Assembly: GCF_002865585.1 (NCBI RefSeq)
Contig: NZ_CP025581.1
Location: 1,798,001 to 1,862,000, forward strand
DNA length: 64,000 nucleotides
From: Nocardioides houyundeii
GTDB lineage: Bacteria; Actinomycetota; Actinomycetes; Propionibacteriales; Nocardioidaceae
Direction: 5' to 3'
How positions within the stretch are numbered: the stretch's first letter is position 1; every line of letters starts with the position of its first letter. Shown in pieces: positions 9,046 to 19,365 of the stretch. The notes under the pieces are model-generated. The model searched no databases. It saw only the letters and a program-made list of their open reading frames with translations, and was not told the DNA's origin. The position numbers and the translations under genes are program-made.

Positions 9046-10124
9046 GGTGCTGCTCCCTGCGGGACGTCGGGGAAGTAGCGGCGGGCCCAGAGGCTGACGT
9101 ACACCAGAGCGACGAGCACGGGGACCTCGATGAGCGGGCCGACGACGCCCGCCAGGGCCTGGCCGCTGGTGACGCCGAACACGGCGATGGTGACGGCGAT
9201 GGCGAGCTCGAAGTTGTTGCCGGCAGCGGTGAAGGCGACGGTGGTGGCGCGGGCGTAGCCCAGTCCCGCGCGGCGGGCCAGCAGCAGGGAGCCGCACCAC
9301 ATGAGCGCGAAGTAGATGACCAGCGGTACGGCGATGCGCGCCACGTCGAGCGGCTGGCGGGTGATCGTCTCGCCCTGGAGGGCGAAGAGGACGACGATGG
9401 TGAACAGCAGCCCGTACAGGGCCCAGGGGCCCAGGCGCGGCAGCAGGCGCTGCTCGTACCACTCGCGGCCGCGCCGTGCCTCCCCGATGCGTCGGGTGAG
9501 GTACCCGGCGGCCAGGGGAATCCCGAGGAAGACCAGGACGCTCCAGGCGATCTGCCACGCAGAGACGTCGAGGCCGGCGGTGGACAGGCCGAGCCAGCCG
9601 GGCAGCAGGTCGAGGTAGAACCAGCCGAGCACGGCGAAGGCGAGGACCTGGAAGACCGAGTTGACGGCGACCAGCACGGCGGCGGCCTCCCGGTCGCCGC
9701 AGGCCAGGTCGTTCCAGATGATGACCATCGCGATGCAGCGGGCCAGGCCGACGATGATGAGACCGGTGCGGTACTCGGGCAGGTCGGGCAGGAGCAGCCA
9801 GGCCAGGGCGAACATCAGCGCCGGCCCGACCAGCCAGTTCAGGACCAGCGAGAGGGCCATCATCCGCCGGTCGCGAGCGACGTGGCCGACCTCGTCGTAG
9901 CGGACCTTGGCCAGCACCGGGTACATCATCACGAGCAGGCCGAGCGCGATCGGGAGCGAGATGGACCCGACGGTGACGGAGTCCAGGGCCTCGGAGATCC
10001 CGGGGACCCACCGGCCCGCCAGCAGACCGGCGACCATCGCGGCCCCGATCCAGACCGGGAGGTACCGGTCGAGGGTGGAGAGCCGCTGGCCCACGGGGGC
10101 GTCGGTGAGGGCGGGGTTGCTCAT
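9042..10124 (-). CDS. arsB: ACR3-family arsenite efflux transporter
   Basis: This 360-residue integral membrane protein has about ten hydrophobic segments and ACR3 signatures: the conserved stretch near WLVGPALMFALAW, GLARCIAMVIIWNDLA with the conserved Cys, and AAGNNFELAIAV. ACR3 proteins expel arsenite using the proton motive force. The gene is the middle of an arsM-acr3-arsC operon with four-base overlaps on both sides. Arsenate reduced by ArsC, arsenite and methylated products would all be handled by the one transcript. Family identity is firm; the symbol arsB is used in the broad sense and acr3 is equally correct. Confidence 0.95.
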   Translation of the reverse strand: MSNPALTDAPVGQRLSTLDRYLPVWIGAAMVAGLLAGRWVPGISEALDSVTVGSISLPIALGLLVMMYPVLAKVRYDEVGHVARDRRMMALSLVLNWLVGPALMFALAWLLLPDLPEYRTGLIIVGLARCIAMVIIWNDLACGDREAAAVLVAVNSVFQVLAFAVLGWFYLDLLPGWLGLSTAGLDVSAWQIAWSVLVFLGIPLAAGYLTRRIGEARRGREWYEQRLLPRLGPWALYGLLFTIVVLFALQGETITRQPLDVARIAVPLVIYFALMWCGSLLLARRAGLGYARATTVAFTAAGNNFELAIAVTIAVFGVTSGQALAGVVGPLIEVPVLVALVYVSLWARRYFPDVPQGAAP

Positions 10125-10936
10125 GCGGTCGGCTTGGTGGCGCGGATGATCGCGCCGTGCATCCCGGGGACGGCCTCGTGGGTGAACTCGATGGCCGCGT
10201 CGGCGAACCCGGCGGCGGCGAGGCCATCGAGGTACTCGGCGCGGGAGAGGGCGCCGGCGATGCAGCCGACGTAGGAGCCGCGCTCTGCGCGGTCCTGGAC
10301 GGTGAGGTGGTCCTCGGCGACGACGTCGGAGATGCCGATCCGACCGCCCGGGGTCAGGACGCGGAACATCTCCGCGATGACCCTGGACTTGTCGGTGGAG
10401 AGGTTGATGACGCAGTTGGAGATGACCACGTCCACCGCGGCGTCAGGCAGGGGGAGGTCCTCGATGGTGCCCTTGAGGAACTCGACGTTGGTCGCGCCGG
10501 CCTTGGTGGCGTTGGCGCGCGCGAGGTCGAGCATCTCCTCGGTCATGTCGACGCCATAGGCGAACCCGGTCTCACCCACCCGCCGCGCGGAGAGCAGCAC
10601 GTCGATGCCGCCACCCGAGCCCAGGTCCAGGACCCGCTCTCCGGCGCGCAGGTCCGCGACGGCGGTGGGGTTGCCGCAGCCCAGGCTGGCCGCCACCGCC
10701 TCGGCGGGCAGGGCCTGCTGGTCGTCGCCGCTGTACAGCGCAGCCCCGAACGCCTCGACCACCGCCACGTCGTCGCCGCAGCACGACGCGGGGCCGCAGC
10801 AGTCGTCGAGCTGCAGCGCACTGTTGATCTCGGCGTTGCCGGTGCCGCGGGCCGCGGACGTCGCGGCTTCGGCGTAGCGGCTACGGACCTCCTCGCGCAC
10901 CTGGTCCGGGGTCTGGGTGCTGCTCTCGGTGGTCAT
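10121..10936 (-). CDS. arsM: arsenite S-adenosylmethionine methyltransferase
   Basis: The 271-residue protein carries the SAM-binding motif VLDLGSGGGIDVLL near 95-108. It also has the conserved cysteines of ArsM in VISNCVINLS and SYVGCIAGAL, and a Cys-rich N-terminal stretch (DDCCGPASCCGDD) typical of bacterial ArsM. ArsM methylates As(III) to methyl- and dimethylarsenicals. It is the first gene of the minus-strand arsenic operon and is divergent from arsR, so it should be induced by arsenite. Its stop overlaps the acr3 start (ATGA). There is nothing odd in length or motifs. Confidence 0.95.
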   Translation of the reverse strand: MTTESSTQTPDQVREEVRSRYAEAATSAARGTGNAEINSALQLDDCCGPASCCGDDVAVVEAFGAALYSGDDQQALPAEAVAASLGCGNPTAVADLRAGERVLDLGSGGGIDVLLSARRVGETGFAYGVDMTEEMLDLARANATKAGATNVEFLKGTIEDLPLPDAAVDVVISNCVINLSTDKSRVIAEMFRVLTPGGRIGISDVVAEDHLTVQDRAERGSYVGCIAGALSRAEYLDGLAAAGFADAAIEFTHEAVPGMHGAIIRATKPTA

Positions 10937-11029
10937 GATTGGCCGTCCTTCTCGTCGATCGGAGACTGTCGATGCATCGAGGTTGGTCTATATATCGACG
11001 TTTGTCAATGTGTCTGGCACACTGAGGTG
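10937..11029. promoter_or_regulatory. divergent ars promoter and probable ArsR operator
   Basis: The 93 bases between arsM and arsR are clearly richer in A and T than the surroundings. They hold a perfect 12-bp palindrome TCGATGCATCGA (10969-10980) and the TATATATCGACG stretch (10989-11000). ArsR-type repressors bind short AT-rich inverted repeats with similar half sites, so one protein could control both directions. The exact operator is an inference. Confidence 0.55.
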
Positions 11030-11383
11030 ATGGCCACTCGCACCCCCCTTCCTGTCATCGACGCGCCGACGACGCCCTGTTGCTCGACCGTCACCGGCGG
11101 CGTGCTGGAGGCCGGGGAGGCACTACGCCTGGCGCGGATGTTCAAGGCGCTCGGCGACCCCACGCGGGTCCGCCTGCTGTCACTGATCGCCGCGCAGCCC
11201 GACCGCGAGGCCTGCATCTGCGACCTCACCGAGCCAGTCGGTCTGGCGCAACCAACCGTCTCCCACCACATGAAGCAGCTGGTGGACGCCGGACTGGTGA
11301 TCCGTGAGCAGCGCGGACGCTGGGCGTTTTACCGCCTCGTCGAGGACACGCTCACCGCCCTCAGCGACGCCCTGAAGCCCTAG
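11030..11383 (+). CDS. arsR: ArsR/SmtB-family arsenite-responsive repressor
   Basis: The protein is 117 residues and starts at the ATG at 11030, just after a GAGGTG site. The winged helix is clear: FKALGDPTRVRLLSLI, then ACICDLTEPVGLAQPTVSHHMKQLVDAGLV, then the RGRWAFYRL wing. The two cysteines in the ACICDL motif at the recognition scaffold are the usual As(III) ligands of this ArsR class, and a third may come from PTTPCCSTV at the N-terminus. It is divergent from arsM-acr3-arsC and should repress that operon and itself until arsenite binds. It is a typical full-length member. Confidence 0.95.
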   Translation: MATRTPLPVIDAPTTPCCSTVTGGVLEAGEALRLARMFKALGDPTRVRLLSLIAAQPDREACICDLTEPVGLAQPTVSHHMKQLVDAGLVIREQRGRWAFYRLVEDTLTALSDALKP

Positions 11384-11451
11384 GCGTCGCGCTCCCAGTC
11401 CTCACCTGGTGGCTGGTACGGCGCCGCGACGTGCTCTGAGGCCGGTCACAC

Positions 11452-11503
11452 GATCTTGAGGCGGCAAGACTGCGTCAAGGCCCGTCAAGACGGCGACAAG
11501 ATC
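11452..11503. promoter_or_regulatory. inverted repeat upstream of kdpF
   Basis: GATCTTG (11452-11458) and CAAGATC (11497-11503) are exact reverse complements 38 bases apart. Between them lies a direct repeat CGTCAAG / CGTCAAG (about 11472 and 11483). The elements sit 38-90 bases before kdpF, in the position expected for KdpE control of the kdp operon. No similarity to a known riboswitch was seen. Confidence 0.4.
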
Positions 11504-11540
11504 AGGGATCTCGTGCCGCGCGGGGTCTTGGGTTGGCGGC

Positions 11541-11633
11541 ATGAGTGTTGAAAGTGGTCTTCTCGTCCTGGCGGTCATCGCCGTTGCCGTCTACCTGCTC
11601 GCCGCGCTGATCTGCCCGGAGCGCTTCTCATGA
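11541..11633 (+). CDS. kdpF: KdpF small membrane subunit
   Basis: This 30-residue ORF (MSVESGLLVLAVIAVAVYLL, then a short basic/polar end with PERFS) is one transmembrane helix. It sits directly before kdpA with an ATGA overlap. Length, hydrophobic profile and the end YLLAALICPERF fit KdpF, which stabilises the KdpFABC complex in the membrane. It is the first gene of the kdpFABCDE operon. It is too short for most gene finders. Confidence 0.9.
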   Translation: MSVESGLLVLAVIAVAVYLLAALICPERFS

Positions 11634-13288
11634 GCGACACCGTGGCCGGGCTGCTGCAGATCGCCGCCCTGGTCGTGCTGCTGGCCAGCGTGTACGTGCC
11701 TCTGGGCGACTACATGGCGCGGGTCTACACCGGTGCCTCGCACCTGCGGGTGGAGCGGGTGGTCTACCGGCTCTCCGGCGTGAACCCCGAGTCCAGCCAG
11801 AGCCCCAAGGCGTACGCGCTGAGTGTCGTGGGCTTCTCGCTGGTGAGCATCGTCGTCCTCATGGGGATCCTGCTGGGTCAGGCCCACCTGCCGATGAGCC
11901 GGGACCTCGGTGGCATGGACCTGTGGATGTCGCTGAACACCGCGGTCTCGTTCGTGGCCAACACCAACTGGCAGTCCTACGGCGGAGAGTCGACGCTGGG
12001 CTTCACGGCCCAGATGGCGGGGCTCGCGGTGCAGAACTTCCTGTCCGCCGCGGTGGGCATGGCCGTGGCGGTGGCGTTGATCCGGGGGTTCGTCCGGACG
12101 CGCAGCTCCGAGCTTGGCAACTTCTGGGTGGACCTGGTCCGCGGCACCCTCCGGATCCTGCTGCCGATGGCACTGCTGGGTGCGGTGCTGCTGATGGCCG
12201 GTGGGGTGGTGCAGACCTTCACCGACACCACGATGAGCACGCTCGCGGGCCACGACCAGGTCCTCACCGGCGGCCCCGTCGCCAGCCAGGAGGCCATCAA
12301 GGTCCTGGGCACCAACGGCGGCGGCTTCTTCAACGCCAACTCCGCTCACCCGTTTGAGAACCCCAACGCGTTCACGAACCTGCTGCAGATCTTCCTGATG
12401 CTGGTGATCCCGATCAGCCTGACCCGGACCCTCGGCACGATGCTGGGCAACCGACGCCAGGGCCTGGCCGTCCTGGGCGCCATGGGTGCCTTGATGGCGG
12501 TCTCCCTGGCCGTCATCACGGCCGCCGAGGCAGGGGCGCGCTCCCAGGCCGCCCGGGCCGCGGGCGCCGCCATGGAGGGCAAGGAGACCAGGTTCGGCGA
12601 ATGGTCCTCGGCCCTGTTCGGCATGGTCTCCACCGGTACCTCGACAGGTGCGGTCAACTCCGCCCACGACTCCTTCACCCCGGTCGGGGGAGGCGGGGTG
12701 CTGGTCAACATGATGCTCGGGGAGATCACTCCCGGCGGCGTCGGCTCCGGGATCTACGGCATCCTGATCATGGCCATCGTGGCCGTCTTCATCGCCGGCC
12801 TCATGGTCGGTCGCACTCCGGAGCTGCTGGGGAAGAAGATCGGTGCCCGGCAGATGACCTACGTCGCCCTGTACACGCTGACGACGCCCACTCTGGTGCT
12901 GGTCGGCACCGGGGCCGCGATAGCGCTCGGCTCCACCCCCGAGGCCATGGGCAATGCCGGGGGACACGGCTTCAGCGAGGTGCTCTACGCCTACACCTCC
13001 GGCGCCAACAACAACGGCAGTGCCTTCGGCGGTATCACCGTGACCTCGGCGTTCTTCCAGATCACGCTGGCCCTGGCCATGCTCCTGGGCCGTCTGGTGC
13101 CCATCGTGCTGGTCCTGCTGCTCGCCGGATCCCTCGCCGAGCAGGCGAAGGTCCCCACGAGCGCCGGGACCCTGCCCACCCACAAGCCGCTGTTCGTGGC
13201 GCTCCTGGTGGCCGTGATCTTGATCTTCGGCGGCCTCACCTACTTCCCCGCTCTCTCCCTCGGACCCATCGCGGAGGCACTCGCATGA
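11630..13288 (+). CDS. kdpA: potassium-transporting ATPase subunit A
   Basis: This 552-residue polytopic membrane protein belongs to the superfamily of potassium transporters with four selectivity-filter segments. Visible family motifs include [44 protein letters not shown] and [12 protein letters not shown]. KdpA holds the K+ selectivity filter and passes K+ to the KdpB pump. It overlaps kdpF upstream and kdpB downstream by four bases each, so translation is coupled. No defect is visible. Confidence 0.97.
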   Translation: MSDTVAGLLQIAALVVLLASVYVPLGDYMARVYTGASHLRVERVVYRLSGVNPESSQSPKAYALSVVGFSLVSIVVLMGILLGQAHLPMSRDLGGMDLWMSLNTAVSFVANTNWQSYGGESTLGFTAQMAGLAVQNFLSAAVGMAVAVALIRGFVRTRSSELGNFWVDLVRGTLRILLPMALLGAVLLMAGGVVQTFTDTTMSTLAGHDQVLTGGPVASQEAIKVLGTNGGGFFNANSAHPFENPNAFTNLLQIFLMLVIPISLTRTLGTMLGNRRQGLAVLGAMGALMAVSLAVITAAEAGARSQAARAAGAAMEGKETRFGEWSSALFGMVSTGTSTGAVNSAHDSFTPVGGGGVLVNMMLGEITPGGVGSGIYGILIMAIVAVFIAGLMVGRTPELLGKKIGARQMTYVALYTLTTPTLVLVGTGAAIALGSTPEAMGNAGGHGFSEVLYAYTSGANNNGSAFGGITVTSAFFQITLALAMLLGRLVPIVLVLLLAGSLAEQAKVPTSAGTLPTHKPLFVALLVAVILIFGGLTYFPALSLGPIAEALA

Positions 13289-15417
13289 CCACCACGTCCA
13301 CCCCGTCGTCCACCCAGCCGAGGCCGCCCGACCGGTCCACGCCTCCAGCGGTCCCCGAGCAGACGCCCACGCGTCGCCACGCGCCGGGCCTGAGCCTGCG
13401 GACCCTGGCCGCACAAGGGGTCGAGCAGTTCCCCGAGGCGCTGCGCAAGCTCGACCCCCGTCACCTGTGGCGCTCACCGGTGATGTTCCTGGTCTGGCTG
13501 GGCTCGGTCGTCACCACCCTCGCCGCCATCGCCGATCCCAGCGTGTTCGCGATCCTGCTCGCGCTCTGGCTATGGCTCACGGTCATCTTCGGCAACCTGG
13601 CCGAAGCCGTCGCCGAAGGACGGGGGAAGGCCCAGGCGGCCTCCCTGCGGGCAGCCCGCAGCGACACCGTGGCCAGGCGGCTGGACCAGGCGGGCGTCGA
13701 GGCACGCGTGCCGGGCACCCAGCTCGAGGTCGGGGACCGGGTCGTGGTCGAGGCGGGAGAGGTCATTCCAGGTGACGGGGACATCGTGGAGGGCATCGCC
13801 TCGGTGGACGAGTCCGCCATCACCGGCGAGTCCGCCCCGGTGATCCGAGAGGCCGGTGGGGACCGCAGCGCGGTCACCGGTGGCACCAAGGTGCTCTCGG
13901 ACCGGATCGTGGTCCGGATCACCGCCGCCGCCGGCGAGACGTTCCTGGACAAGATGATCGCGCTGGTCGAGGGGACCTCGCGTCGCAAGACCCCCAACGA
14001 GATCGCGTTGTCGATCCTGCTGACCAGCCTGACGCTGGTGTTCCTGGCCGCCGTGGCCACGCTCGCCCCGATGGCCGAGTACGCCGGCGCGCCGCAGGAC
14101 GTCGTGGTGCTCGTGGCGCTGCTGGTCTGCCTGATCCCGACGACGATCGGAGCCTTGCTCTCCGCCATCGGCATCGCCGGCATGGACCGTCTGGTGCGGG
14201 TCAACGTGCTGGCCATGTCGGGCCGTGCGGTGGAGGCCGCCGGCGACGTGAGCACCCTGCTGCTGGACAAGACCGGCACCATCACCTACGGGAACCGGCG
14301 TGCCACCAGGTTCGTCGCCGCCCCCGGGGTGAGCGAGACCGAGCTGCGGGACACCGCCCGGCTCTCCAGCCTGGCCGACCAGACGCCGGAGGGACGCTCC
14401 ATCGTCGAGCTGGCGCTGGCCCAGGGCGCCGACGACCGGGCACTGCCAGGTGGCGCGAGCTTCGTGGAGTTCACCGCGCAGACCCGGATGTCGGGTGTCG
14501 ACCTGGCTGACGGCACCGAGATCCGCAAGGGGGCCGCCTCCGCGCTGGCGGCCTGGGGTGAGGCCACGCCCGCGCCCGAGGTCCTCGACGCCATCGACGA
14601 GATCGCGCGTCAGGGCGGAACCCCGCTGGTCATCGCGGTGAAGGACCGAGCCTCGAAGCCCGGGTCCGAGCAGCACCGGGTGCTGGGTGTCGTGCATCTC
14701 AAGGACGTGGTCAAGGAGGGCATGACCGAGCGGTTCGCCGAGCTCCGGTCGATGGGCATCCGCACGGTGATGATCACCGGGGACAACGCCCTCACCGCCA
14801 GGGCCATCGCGGAGGAGGCCGGGGTGGACGACTTCCTGGCCGAGGCCACCCCCGAGGACAAGATGGACTACATCCGCAAGGAGCAGGCCGGGGGTCGGCT
14901 GGTCGCCATGACCGGTGACGGCACCAACGATGCTCCGGCCCTGGCTGCCGCCGACGTGGGAGTCGCGATGAACAGCGGCACCGCGGCTGCCAAGGAGGCC
15001 GGCAACATGGTCGACCTCGACTCCGACCCCACCAAGCTGATCGACATCGTCGAGATCGGCAAGCAGCTGCTCATCACGCGCGGCGCGCTGACCACCTTCT
15101 CGATCGCCAACGACGTCGCCAAGTACTTCGCGATCATCCCGGCCATGTTCGTGGTGGCCTACCCGTCGCTGGACCTGCTCAACGTAATGGCGCTGGCCAC
15201 GCCCGAGTCCGCGATCCTCTCCGCGGTGATCTTCAACGCCCTGGTCATCGTCGCCCTGATCCCGCTCGCCCTGCGTGGCGTGAGGTTCCGGGCGACCTCG
15301 GCCACCAGCGTCCTGCGCCGCAACATGGTCGTCTTCGGCCTCGGCGGTGTCCTCGTGCCCTTCCTCGGCATCAAGCTCCTTGACCTGCTCGTCTCCACCA
15401 TCCCCGGAATCGGTTGA
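13285..15417 (+). CDS. kdpB: potassium-transporting ATPase subunit B
   Basis: The start is the ATG at 13285 that overlaps the kdpA stop; the open frame extends upstream only as an artefact. The 710-residue P-type ATPase shows the TGES actuator motif ([10 protein letters not shown]), the phosphorylation motif DKTGTITYG, and the hinge [12 protein letters not shown]. The N-terminal 45 residues are Pro/Thr-rich and probably disordered. KdpB uses ATP to drive K+ uptake at very low external potassium. The TTGA at 15414 joins it to kdpC. Confidence 0.97.
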   Translation: MTTTSTPSSTQPRPPDRSTPPAVPEQTPTRRHAPGLSLRTLAAQGVEQFPEALRKLDPRHLWRSPVMFLVWLGSVVTTLAAIADPSVFAILLALWLWLTVIFGNLAEAVAEGRGKAQAASLRAARSDTVARRLDQAGVEARVPGTQLEVGDRVVVEAGEVIPGDGDIVEGIASVDESAITGESAPVIREAGGDRSAVTGGTKVLSDRIVVRITAAAGETFLDKMIALVEGTSRRKTPNEIALSILLTSLTLVFLAAVATLAPMAEYAGAPQDVVVLVALLVCLIPTTIGALLSAIGIAGMDRLVRVNVLAMSGRAVEAAGDVSTLLLDKTGTITYGNRRATRFVAAPGVSETELRDTARLSSLADQTPEGRSIVELALAQGADDRALPGGASFVEFTAQTRMSGVDLADGTEIRKGAASALAAWGEATPAPEVLDAIDEIARQGGTPLVIAVKDRASKPGSEQHRVLGVVHLKDVVKEGMTERFAELRSMGIRTVMITGDNALTARAIAEEAGVDDFLAEATPEDKMDYIRKEQAGGRLVAMTGDGTNDAPALAAADVGVAMNSGTAAAKEAGNMVDLDSDPTKLIDIVEIGKQLLITRGALTTFSIANDVAKYFAIIPAMFVVAYPSLDLLNVMALATPESAILSAVIFNALVIVALIPLALRGVRFRATSATSVLRRNMVVFGLGGVLVPFLGIKLLDLLVSTIPGIG

Positions 15418-15422
15418 TCATC

Positions 15423-15997
15423 ATGCTCACAGACCTTGCCCGCCAGTCCTGGGCCGGACTTCGCGCCCTGCTCGTCCTCACCGTCGTCCTCGGCGTCGGC
15501 TACCCCCTGGTCGTGTGGGGGGCCGGACAGCTCCTCGGCGACCGAGCCGCGGGCCAGCCCGTGCACCGGGACGGGGAGGTCGTCGGGTCCCGGCTCCTGG
15601 GCCAGGCGTTCCAGGGGGAGGAGTGGTTCCACTCCCGCCCCTCGGCCAACGACTACGACAGCCTCGCCTCGGCGCCCAGCAACCTCGGTCCCTCCAATCC
15701 CGACCTGTTGGCGCTGATCGAGGAACGACGTGCCGAGGTCGCCGACACCGAGTCGGTGGCTGGAGCCGACGTACCTCCGGACGCGCTGACGACGTCGGGC
15801 TCGGGGCTCGATCCTCACATCTCCCCGAGTACGCCGCGCTGCAGACACCCCGGGTGGCCAGGGCGACCGGCCTGAGCCGGGAGGAGATCACGGCTCTCGT
15901 CCGGGAGCACACCGCCGGCCGAGCCCTGGGGTTCTTGGGCGAGCCCGGGGTCAACGTGCTCGAGCTCAACCTGGCCGTGCTGGCGCAGCGATCGTGA
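15423..15997 (+). pseudogene. kdpC: kdpC, potassium ATPase subunit C, apparently frameshifted
   Basis: The N-terminal helix (LLVLTVVLGVGYPLVVWGAG) and the KdpC core with SRLLGQAFQGEEWFHSRPSA and SGSGLDPHISP are intact. At the following CTCCCCGAG (C run 15823-15826) the frame is lost. The next frame continues with EYAALQTPRVARATGLSREE and ends in NVLELNLAVLAQ at 15997. One extra C restores SPEYA and a 191-residue protein of normal length. KdpC is needed for KdpFABC activity, and every other kdp gene here is intact. A base-calling error in the C run is therefore more likely than gene loss. The ATG at 15423 is preferred; a TTG at 15414 overlaps the kdpB stop. Confidence 0.85.
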
Positions 15998-16036
15998 CCA
16001 TGCCGCGACCTGACTGCGCGGCGGCGCGGGAGTGAG

Positions 16037-18556
16037 GTGGTGAACAGCGAGACTGGGCCCATGGAACGTGGCAACCTCCGGGTCTACCTCGGCGCGGCAC
16101 CCGGGGTCGGGAAGACCTTCGCCATGCTCGACGAGGCGCAGCGGCGCGTCTCCCGCGGCACCGACGTCGTCGTGGCCTACGTCGAGACGCATGGCCGCAG
16201 CGGCACCGAGCGAGAGCTCGAGGGTCTCGAGGTGGTGCCGCGGCGCCGGGTCTGCTACCGGGGAACGCAGCAGGAGGAGATGGACCTGGCCGCCGTGCTG
16301 GCCCGGAACCCCGCTGTGGCGCTCGTCGACGAGCTGGCGCACACCAACGTGCCCGGAAGCGGGTTCGCGAAGCGATGGCAGGACGTCGAGGCGCTGCGCG
16401 ACGCGGGGATCGAGGTGATCACCACGGTCAACATCCAGCATCTCGCCTCGCTCAACGACGTCACCGAGGCCATCACGGGGGTGCGTCAGCGCGAGACCGT
16501 CCCCGATGCGGTGGTGCGCTCCGCCGACCAGATCGAGCTGGTCGACATGAGTCCCCAGGCGCTCCGCCGCCGGATGGCGCACGGCAACATCTATGCCCCC
16601 GACAAGGTCGACGCCGCCCAGTCCCAGTTCTTCCGTGAAGGCAACCTGACGGCGCTGCGCGAGCTCGCTCTGCTGTGGCTGGCCGACCGCGTCGACGAGG
16701 GTCTGGAGCGTTATCGCGACCAGCACCGCATCGCCTCCAGCTGGCCGACCCGGGAGCGGATCGTGGTGCCCGTCGCGGGTGGACCGGAGTCGGTGACCCT
16801 GATGCGTCGCGCGGCCCGGATCGCCTCACGTGGCTCGGGCACCCAGTGGCTGGCGCTCTACGTGTCACGACACGACGGGCTGACCGCGCTGGCGCCGGAC
16901 CAGCTGGCCCAGCTCCGGGACCAGACCGAGGAGCTCGGAGGCACCCTGCACACCGTCGTGGGCGACGACCCCGCGGAGGCCATCCTCGCCTTCGCCCGCG
17001 GCGAGAACGCCACCCAGCTCATCGTGGGCGCCAGCAGGCGGGGCCGCGGCTCCACCCTGCTGCGCCCGGGTGTGGGGGAGCGGGTCATCGCCGGTGCCGG
17101 GGACATCGACATCCACATCGTCACCCACGACTATGCACGCGCCGGCACGCGCTGGCGCGCGGCGGAGAGCCTCAGCAGCCATCGGCGGCGCCTGGGGTTC
17201 GTCTTCGCCGTCGTGGCCCCGGCGATCCTCAGCGCCTTGCTGATCTGGACCGCCGACGTGCACGGGCTGCCCACCGAGTCGATGGCCCTGATGGTGGTGG
17301 TGGTCGTCACCGCCCTGATCGGGGGACTGGTCCCCGCGGTGGTCGCGGCGCTGACCAGCGGAGTGCTCCTCAACCTGCTGTTCACCCCGCCGCTGCACAC
17401 CCTGACCATCAGGGAGCCGGAGAACGCGTTCGCCATCCTGCTCTTCGTGGTGGTCGGCATCGCGGTCTCCACCGTCGTGGACACCGCTGCCCGGCGTACC
17501 ACTCAGGCGGCCCAGGCACGCGCGGAGGCTGACGCGCTGACCGTGCTGTCGCACAGCGTGCTCAACGCCGACGACGACCTGGACGGACTGCTCGCCTCAG
17601 CCTGCGAGCTGCTGAACGCCCGCGGCGCCTCCCTGCTCCGCGCAGGATCGGGCGGGGTCCAGGAGGTCCTCGCCAGCCACGGCGCCGGCCCGGAGAGCCC
17701 CGAGCAGGCGGACCTGGTGGCGACGGTCGACTCGAGGACCACACTGGCCCTCAGTGGAACCAACCTGCCCGCCTCCGACCGGGGACTGCTCAATGCGTAC
17801 GCCGCCTACGCCAGGGTGATGGACGAACGGCGGGCGGCCCGCGCCGCCGAGGCCGAGCGGCGACAGCTCGCCGAGACCGATCGGACGCGCACCGCCCTGC
17901 TGGCGGCGGTCTCGCACGACCTGCGATCCCCGTTGGCCGCGGTCAAGGTCGCGGTCTCCAGCCTGCGCAGCCCCGACATCGTGTGGTCCCAGCAGGACGA
18001 GGCCGACTTGCTCGAGACGATCGAGGAGTCCACGGACAAGCTGACCGCCCTGGTGGCCAACCTGCTGGACATGAGCCGCATCAGCACCGGGACCCTGCGT
18101 GTGTCGTTGCTGAGGGTTTCGTTGGCGTCGGTGGTGCGCAACGCCGTGCGGTCGCTGGAGGGTGGGGACCGGATCGAGGTGGACCTCGACGACGAGACCG
18201 ACGTCATGGCTGACCCGGGGCTGCTGGACAGAGTGGTGGCCAACGTGTGTGAGAACGCCCTGAAGTACACCCCGCGCGGGGCATCCATCATGCTCGACTG
18301 CGCGGTGACGCCCCATCGCACCCTCCTGCGCATCGCGGACGGCGGGCCCGGCGTCCAGGACCGCGACCGGCACCTGCTGTTCGCGCCGTTCCAGCGGCTC
18401 GGCGACGTCCCCGGTCCGGACGGCGTGGGGCTCGGGCTCGCCGTGGCGCGCGGGTTCACCGAGGCGATGGGTGGCACCATCACCACCGAGGAGACCCCCG
18501 GTGGGGGACTCACCTTCGTCCTCGAGCTGCAGTCACCCGTCCAGGAAGCCCCATGA
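16037..18556 (+). CDS. kdpD: sensor histidine kinase KdpD
   Basis: About 839 residues start at one of two adjacent GTG codons after GGGAGTGA. The order of domains is: the KdpD ATP-binding domain (AAPGVGKTFAMLDEA; LVDELAHTNVPGS), a USP-like domain ending in VGASRRGRGS, four transmembrane helices (about 390-490), a GAF-like region, the phosphoacceptor (LAAVSHDLRSPLAAVK) and a HATPase domain (NALKYTPRG; GLGLAVARGF). KdpD senses low potassium or osmotic stress and phosphorylates KdpE. The gene follows kdpC and overlaps kdpE by four bases, so the whole system is in one operon. Confidence 0.95.
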   Translation: MVNSETGPMERGNLRVYLGAAPGVGKTFAMLDEAQRRVSRGTDVVVAYVETHGRSGTERELEGLEVVPRRRVCYRGTQQEEMDLAAVLARNPAVALVDELAHTNVPGSGFAKRWQDVEALRDAGIEVITTVNIQHLASLNDVTEAITGVRQRETVPDAVVRSADQIELVDMSPQALRRRMAHGNIYAPDKVDAAQSQFFREGNLTALRELALLWLADRVDEGLERYRDQHRIASSWPTRERIVVPVAGGPESVTLMRRAARIASRGSGTQWLALYVSRHDGLTALAPDQLAQLRDQTEELGGTLHTVVGDDPAEAILAFARGENATQLIVGASRRGRGSTLLRPGVGERVIAGAGDIDIHIVTHDYARAGTRWRAAESLSSHRRRLGFVFAVVAPAILSALLIWTADVHGLPTESMALMVVVVVTALIGGLVPAVVAALTSGVLLNLLFTPPLHTLTIREPENAFAILLFVVVGIAVSTVVDTAARRTTQAAQARAEADALTVLSHSVLNADDDLDGLLASACELLNARGASLLRAGSGGVQEVLASHGAGPESPEQADLVATVDSRTTLALSGTNLPASDRGLLNAYAAYARVMDERRAARAAEAERRQLAETDRTRTALLAAVSHDLRSPLAAVKVAVSSLRSPDIVWSQQDEADLLETIEESTDKLTALVANLLDMSRISTGTLRVSLLRVSLASVVRNAVRSLEGGDRIEVDLDDETDVMADPGLLDRVVANVCENALKYTPRGASIMLDCAVTPHRTLLRIADGGPGVQDRDRHLLFAPFQRLGDVPGPDGVGLGLAVARGFTEAMGGTITTEETPGGGLTFVLELQSPVQEAP

Positions 18557-19260
18557 CCTTCGTCCTCGTCGTCGACGACGACCCCGCCATCCGTCGCACC
18601 CTGTCGATCAACCTCAGGGCCCGCGACTACGACGTGGAGACGGCAGGCGATGGACGCTCCGCGCTGCAGATCGTCGAGGAACGGACGCCGGACGTGATCC
18701 TGCTCGATCTCGGACTGCCCGACCTCGACGGCGTCATGCTGCTCCAGCGGCTCAGGGTGATCACGCGCGCGCCCGTGATCGTGGTGTCCGCACGCACCAG
18801 CTCCGACGACAAGGTGGAGGCGCTGGACCTGGGGGCCGTCGACTTCATCACCAAGCCCTTCTCGATCGAGGAGCTGCTCGCCCGGATCCGCGCCGCGGCC
18901 CGGCGTACCGCAGGCGAGCGGACGTCGGCCTGCGTCCAGGTGGCGGGGCTGGTGCTGGACGTCGGTGACTCGCGGGCCTCCCGGGCGGGGACGGAGATCC
19001 ACCTGACCCCGATCGAGTGGAAGATCGTCGACCATCTCGTGCGCCGCCGGGGACGGCTCGTCCGGCAGGCCGAGCTCCTGCAGTCGGTGTGGGGTCCCAG
19101 CTACGAGCGGCAGACCAACTACCTGCGGGTCCACATGTCCAGCATCCGGCGCAAGCTGGAGAGCGACCCCACCAGGCCCGTCCTGTTCGTGACCGAACCG
19201 GGCATGGGCTACCGGTTCGCTCCCGACGACGGGAACCAAAGCAGGGCCGGGGACGTTTGA
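18553..19260 (+). CDS. kdpE: response regulator KdpE (OmpR family)
   Basis: The 235-residue regulator has a receiver domain with the acidic pair (VVDDDPAIRR), the phosphoacceptor Asp in ILLDLGLPDLDG and the Lys in FITKPFS. A winged-helix OmpR-type DNA-binding domain follows (LTPIEWKIVDHLVRRRGRLV; YLRVHMSSIRRKLE). It pairs with the overlapping kdpD and probably activates kdpF transcription at the repeats before that gene. It closes the operon. Confidence 0.95.
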   Translation: MTFVLVVDDDPAIRRTLSINLRARDYDVETAGDGRSALQIVEERTPDVILLDLGLPDLDGVMLLQRLRVITRAPVIVVSARTSSDDKVEALDLGAVDFITKPFSIEELLARIRAAARRTAGERTSACVQVAGLVLDVGDSRASRAGTEIHLTPIEWKIVDHLVRRRGRLVRQAELLQSVWGPSYERQTNYLRVHMSSIRRKLESDPTRPVLFVTEPGMGYRFAPDDGNQSRAGDV

Positions 19261-19304
19261 GGTCCTTGACACCCCCTGCAGCGAAAGAGTCATGGAGCCT
19301 CAAA
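19256..19304 (+). terminator. possible weak hairpin after kdpE
   Basis: TTTGAGG (19256-19262) and CCTCAAA (19298-19304) are exact complements around a 35-base loop. The first arm overlaps the kdpE stop. No U run follows, so a role as terminator is uncertain; it could instead affect translation of the next gene. Confidence 0.3.
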
Positions 19305-19365
19305 GTACGCCGTCGTCCTGTCCGTATCTGATGTCCGGCACCGTCCTGAGCTCTGCGGACCGACC

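Noticed and set aside
11384..11540. Cyclic di-AMP riboswitch in the kdp leader
   Set aside because: The 157-base gap is too short and shows no recognisable conserved core; only short repeats are seen.
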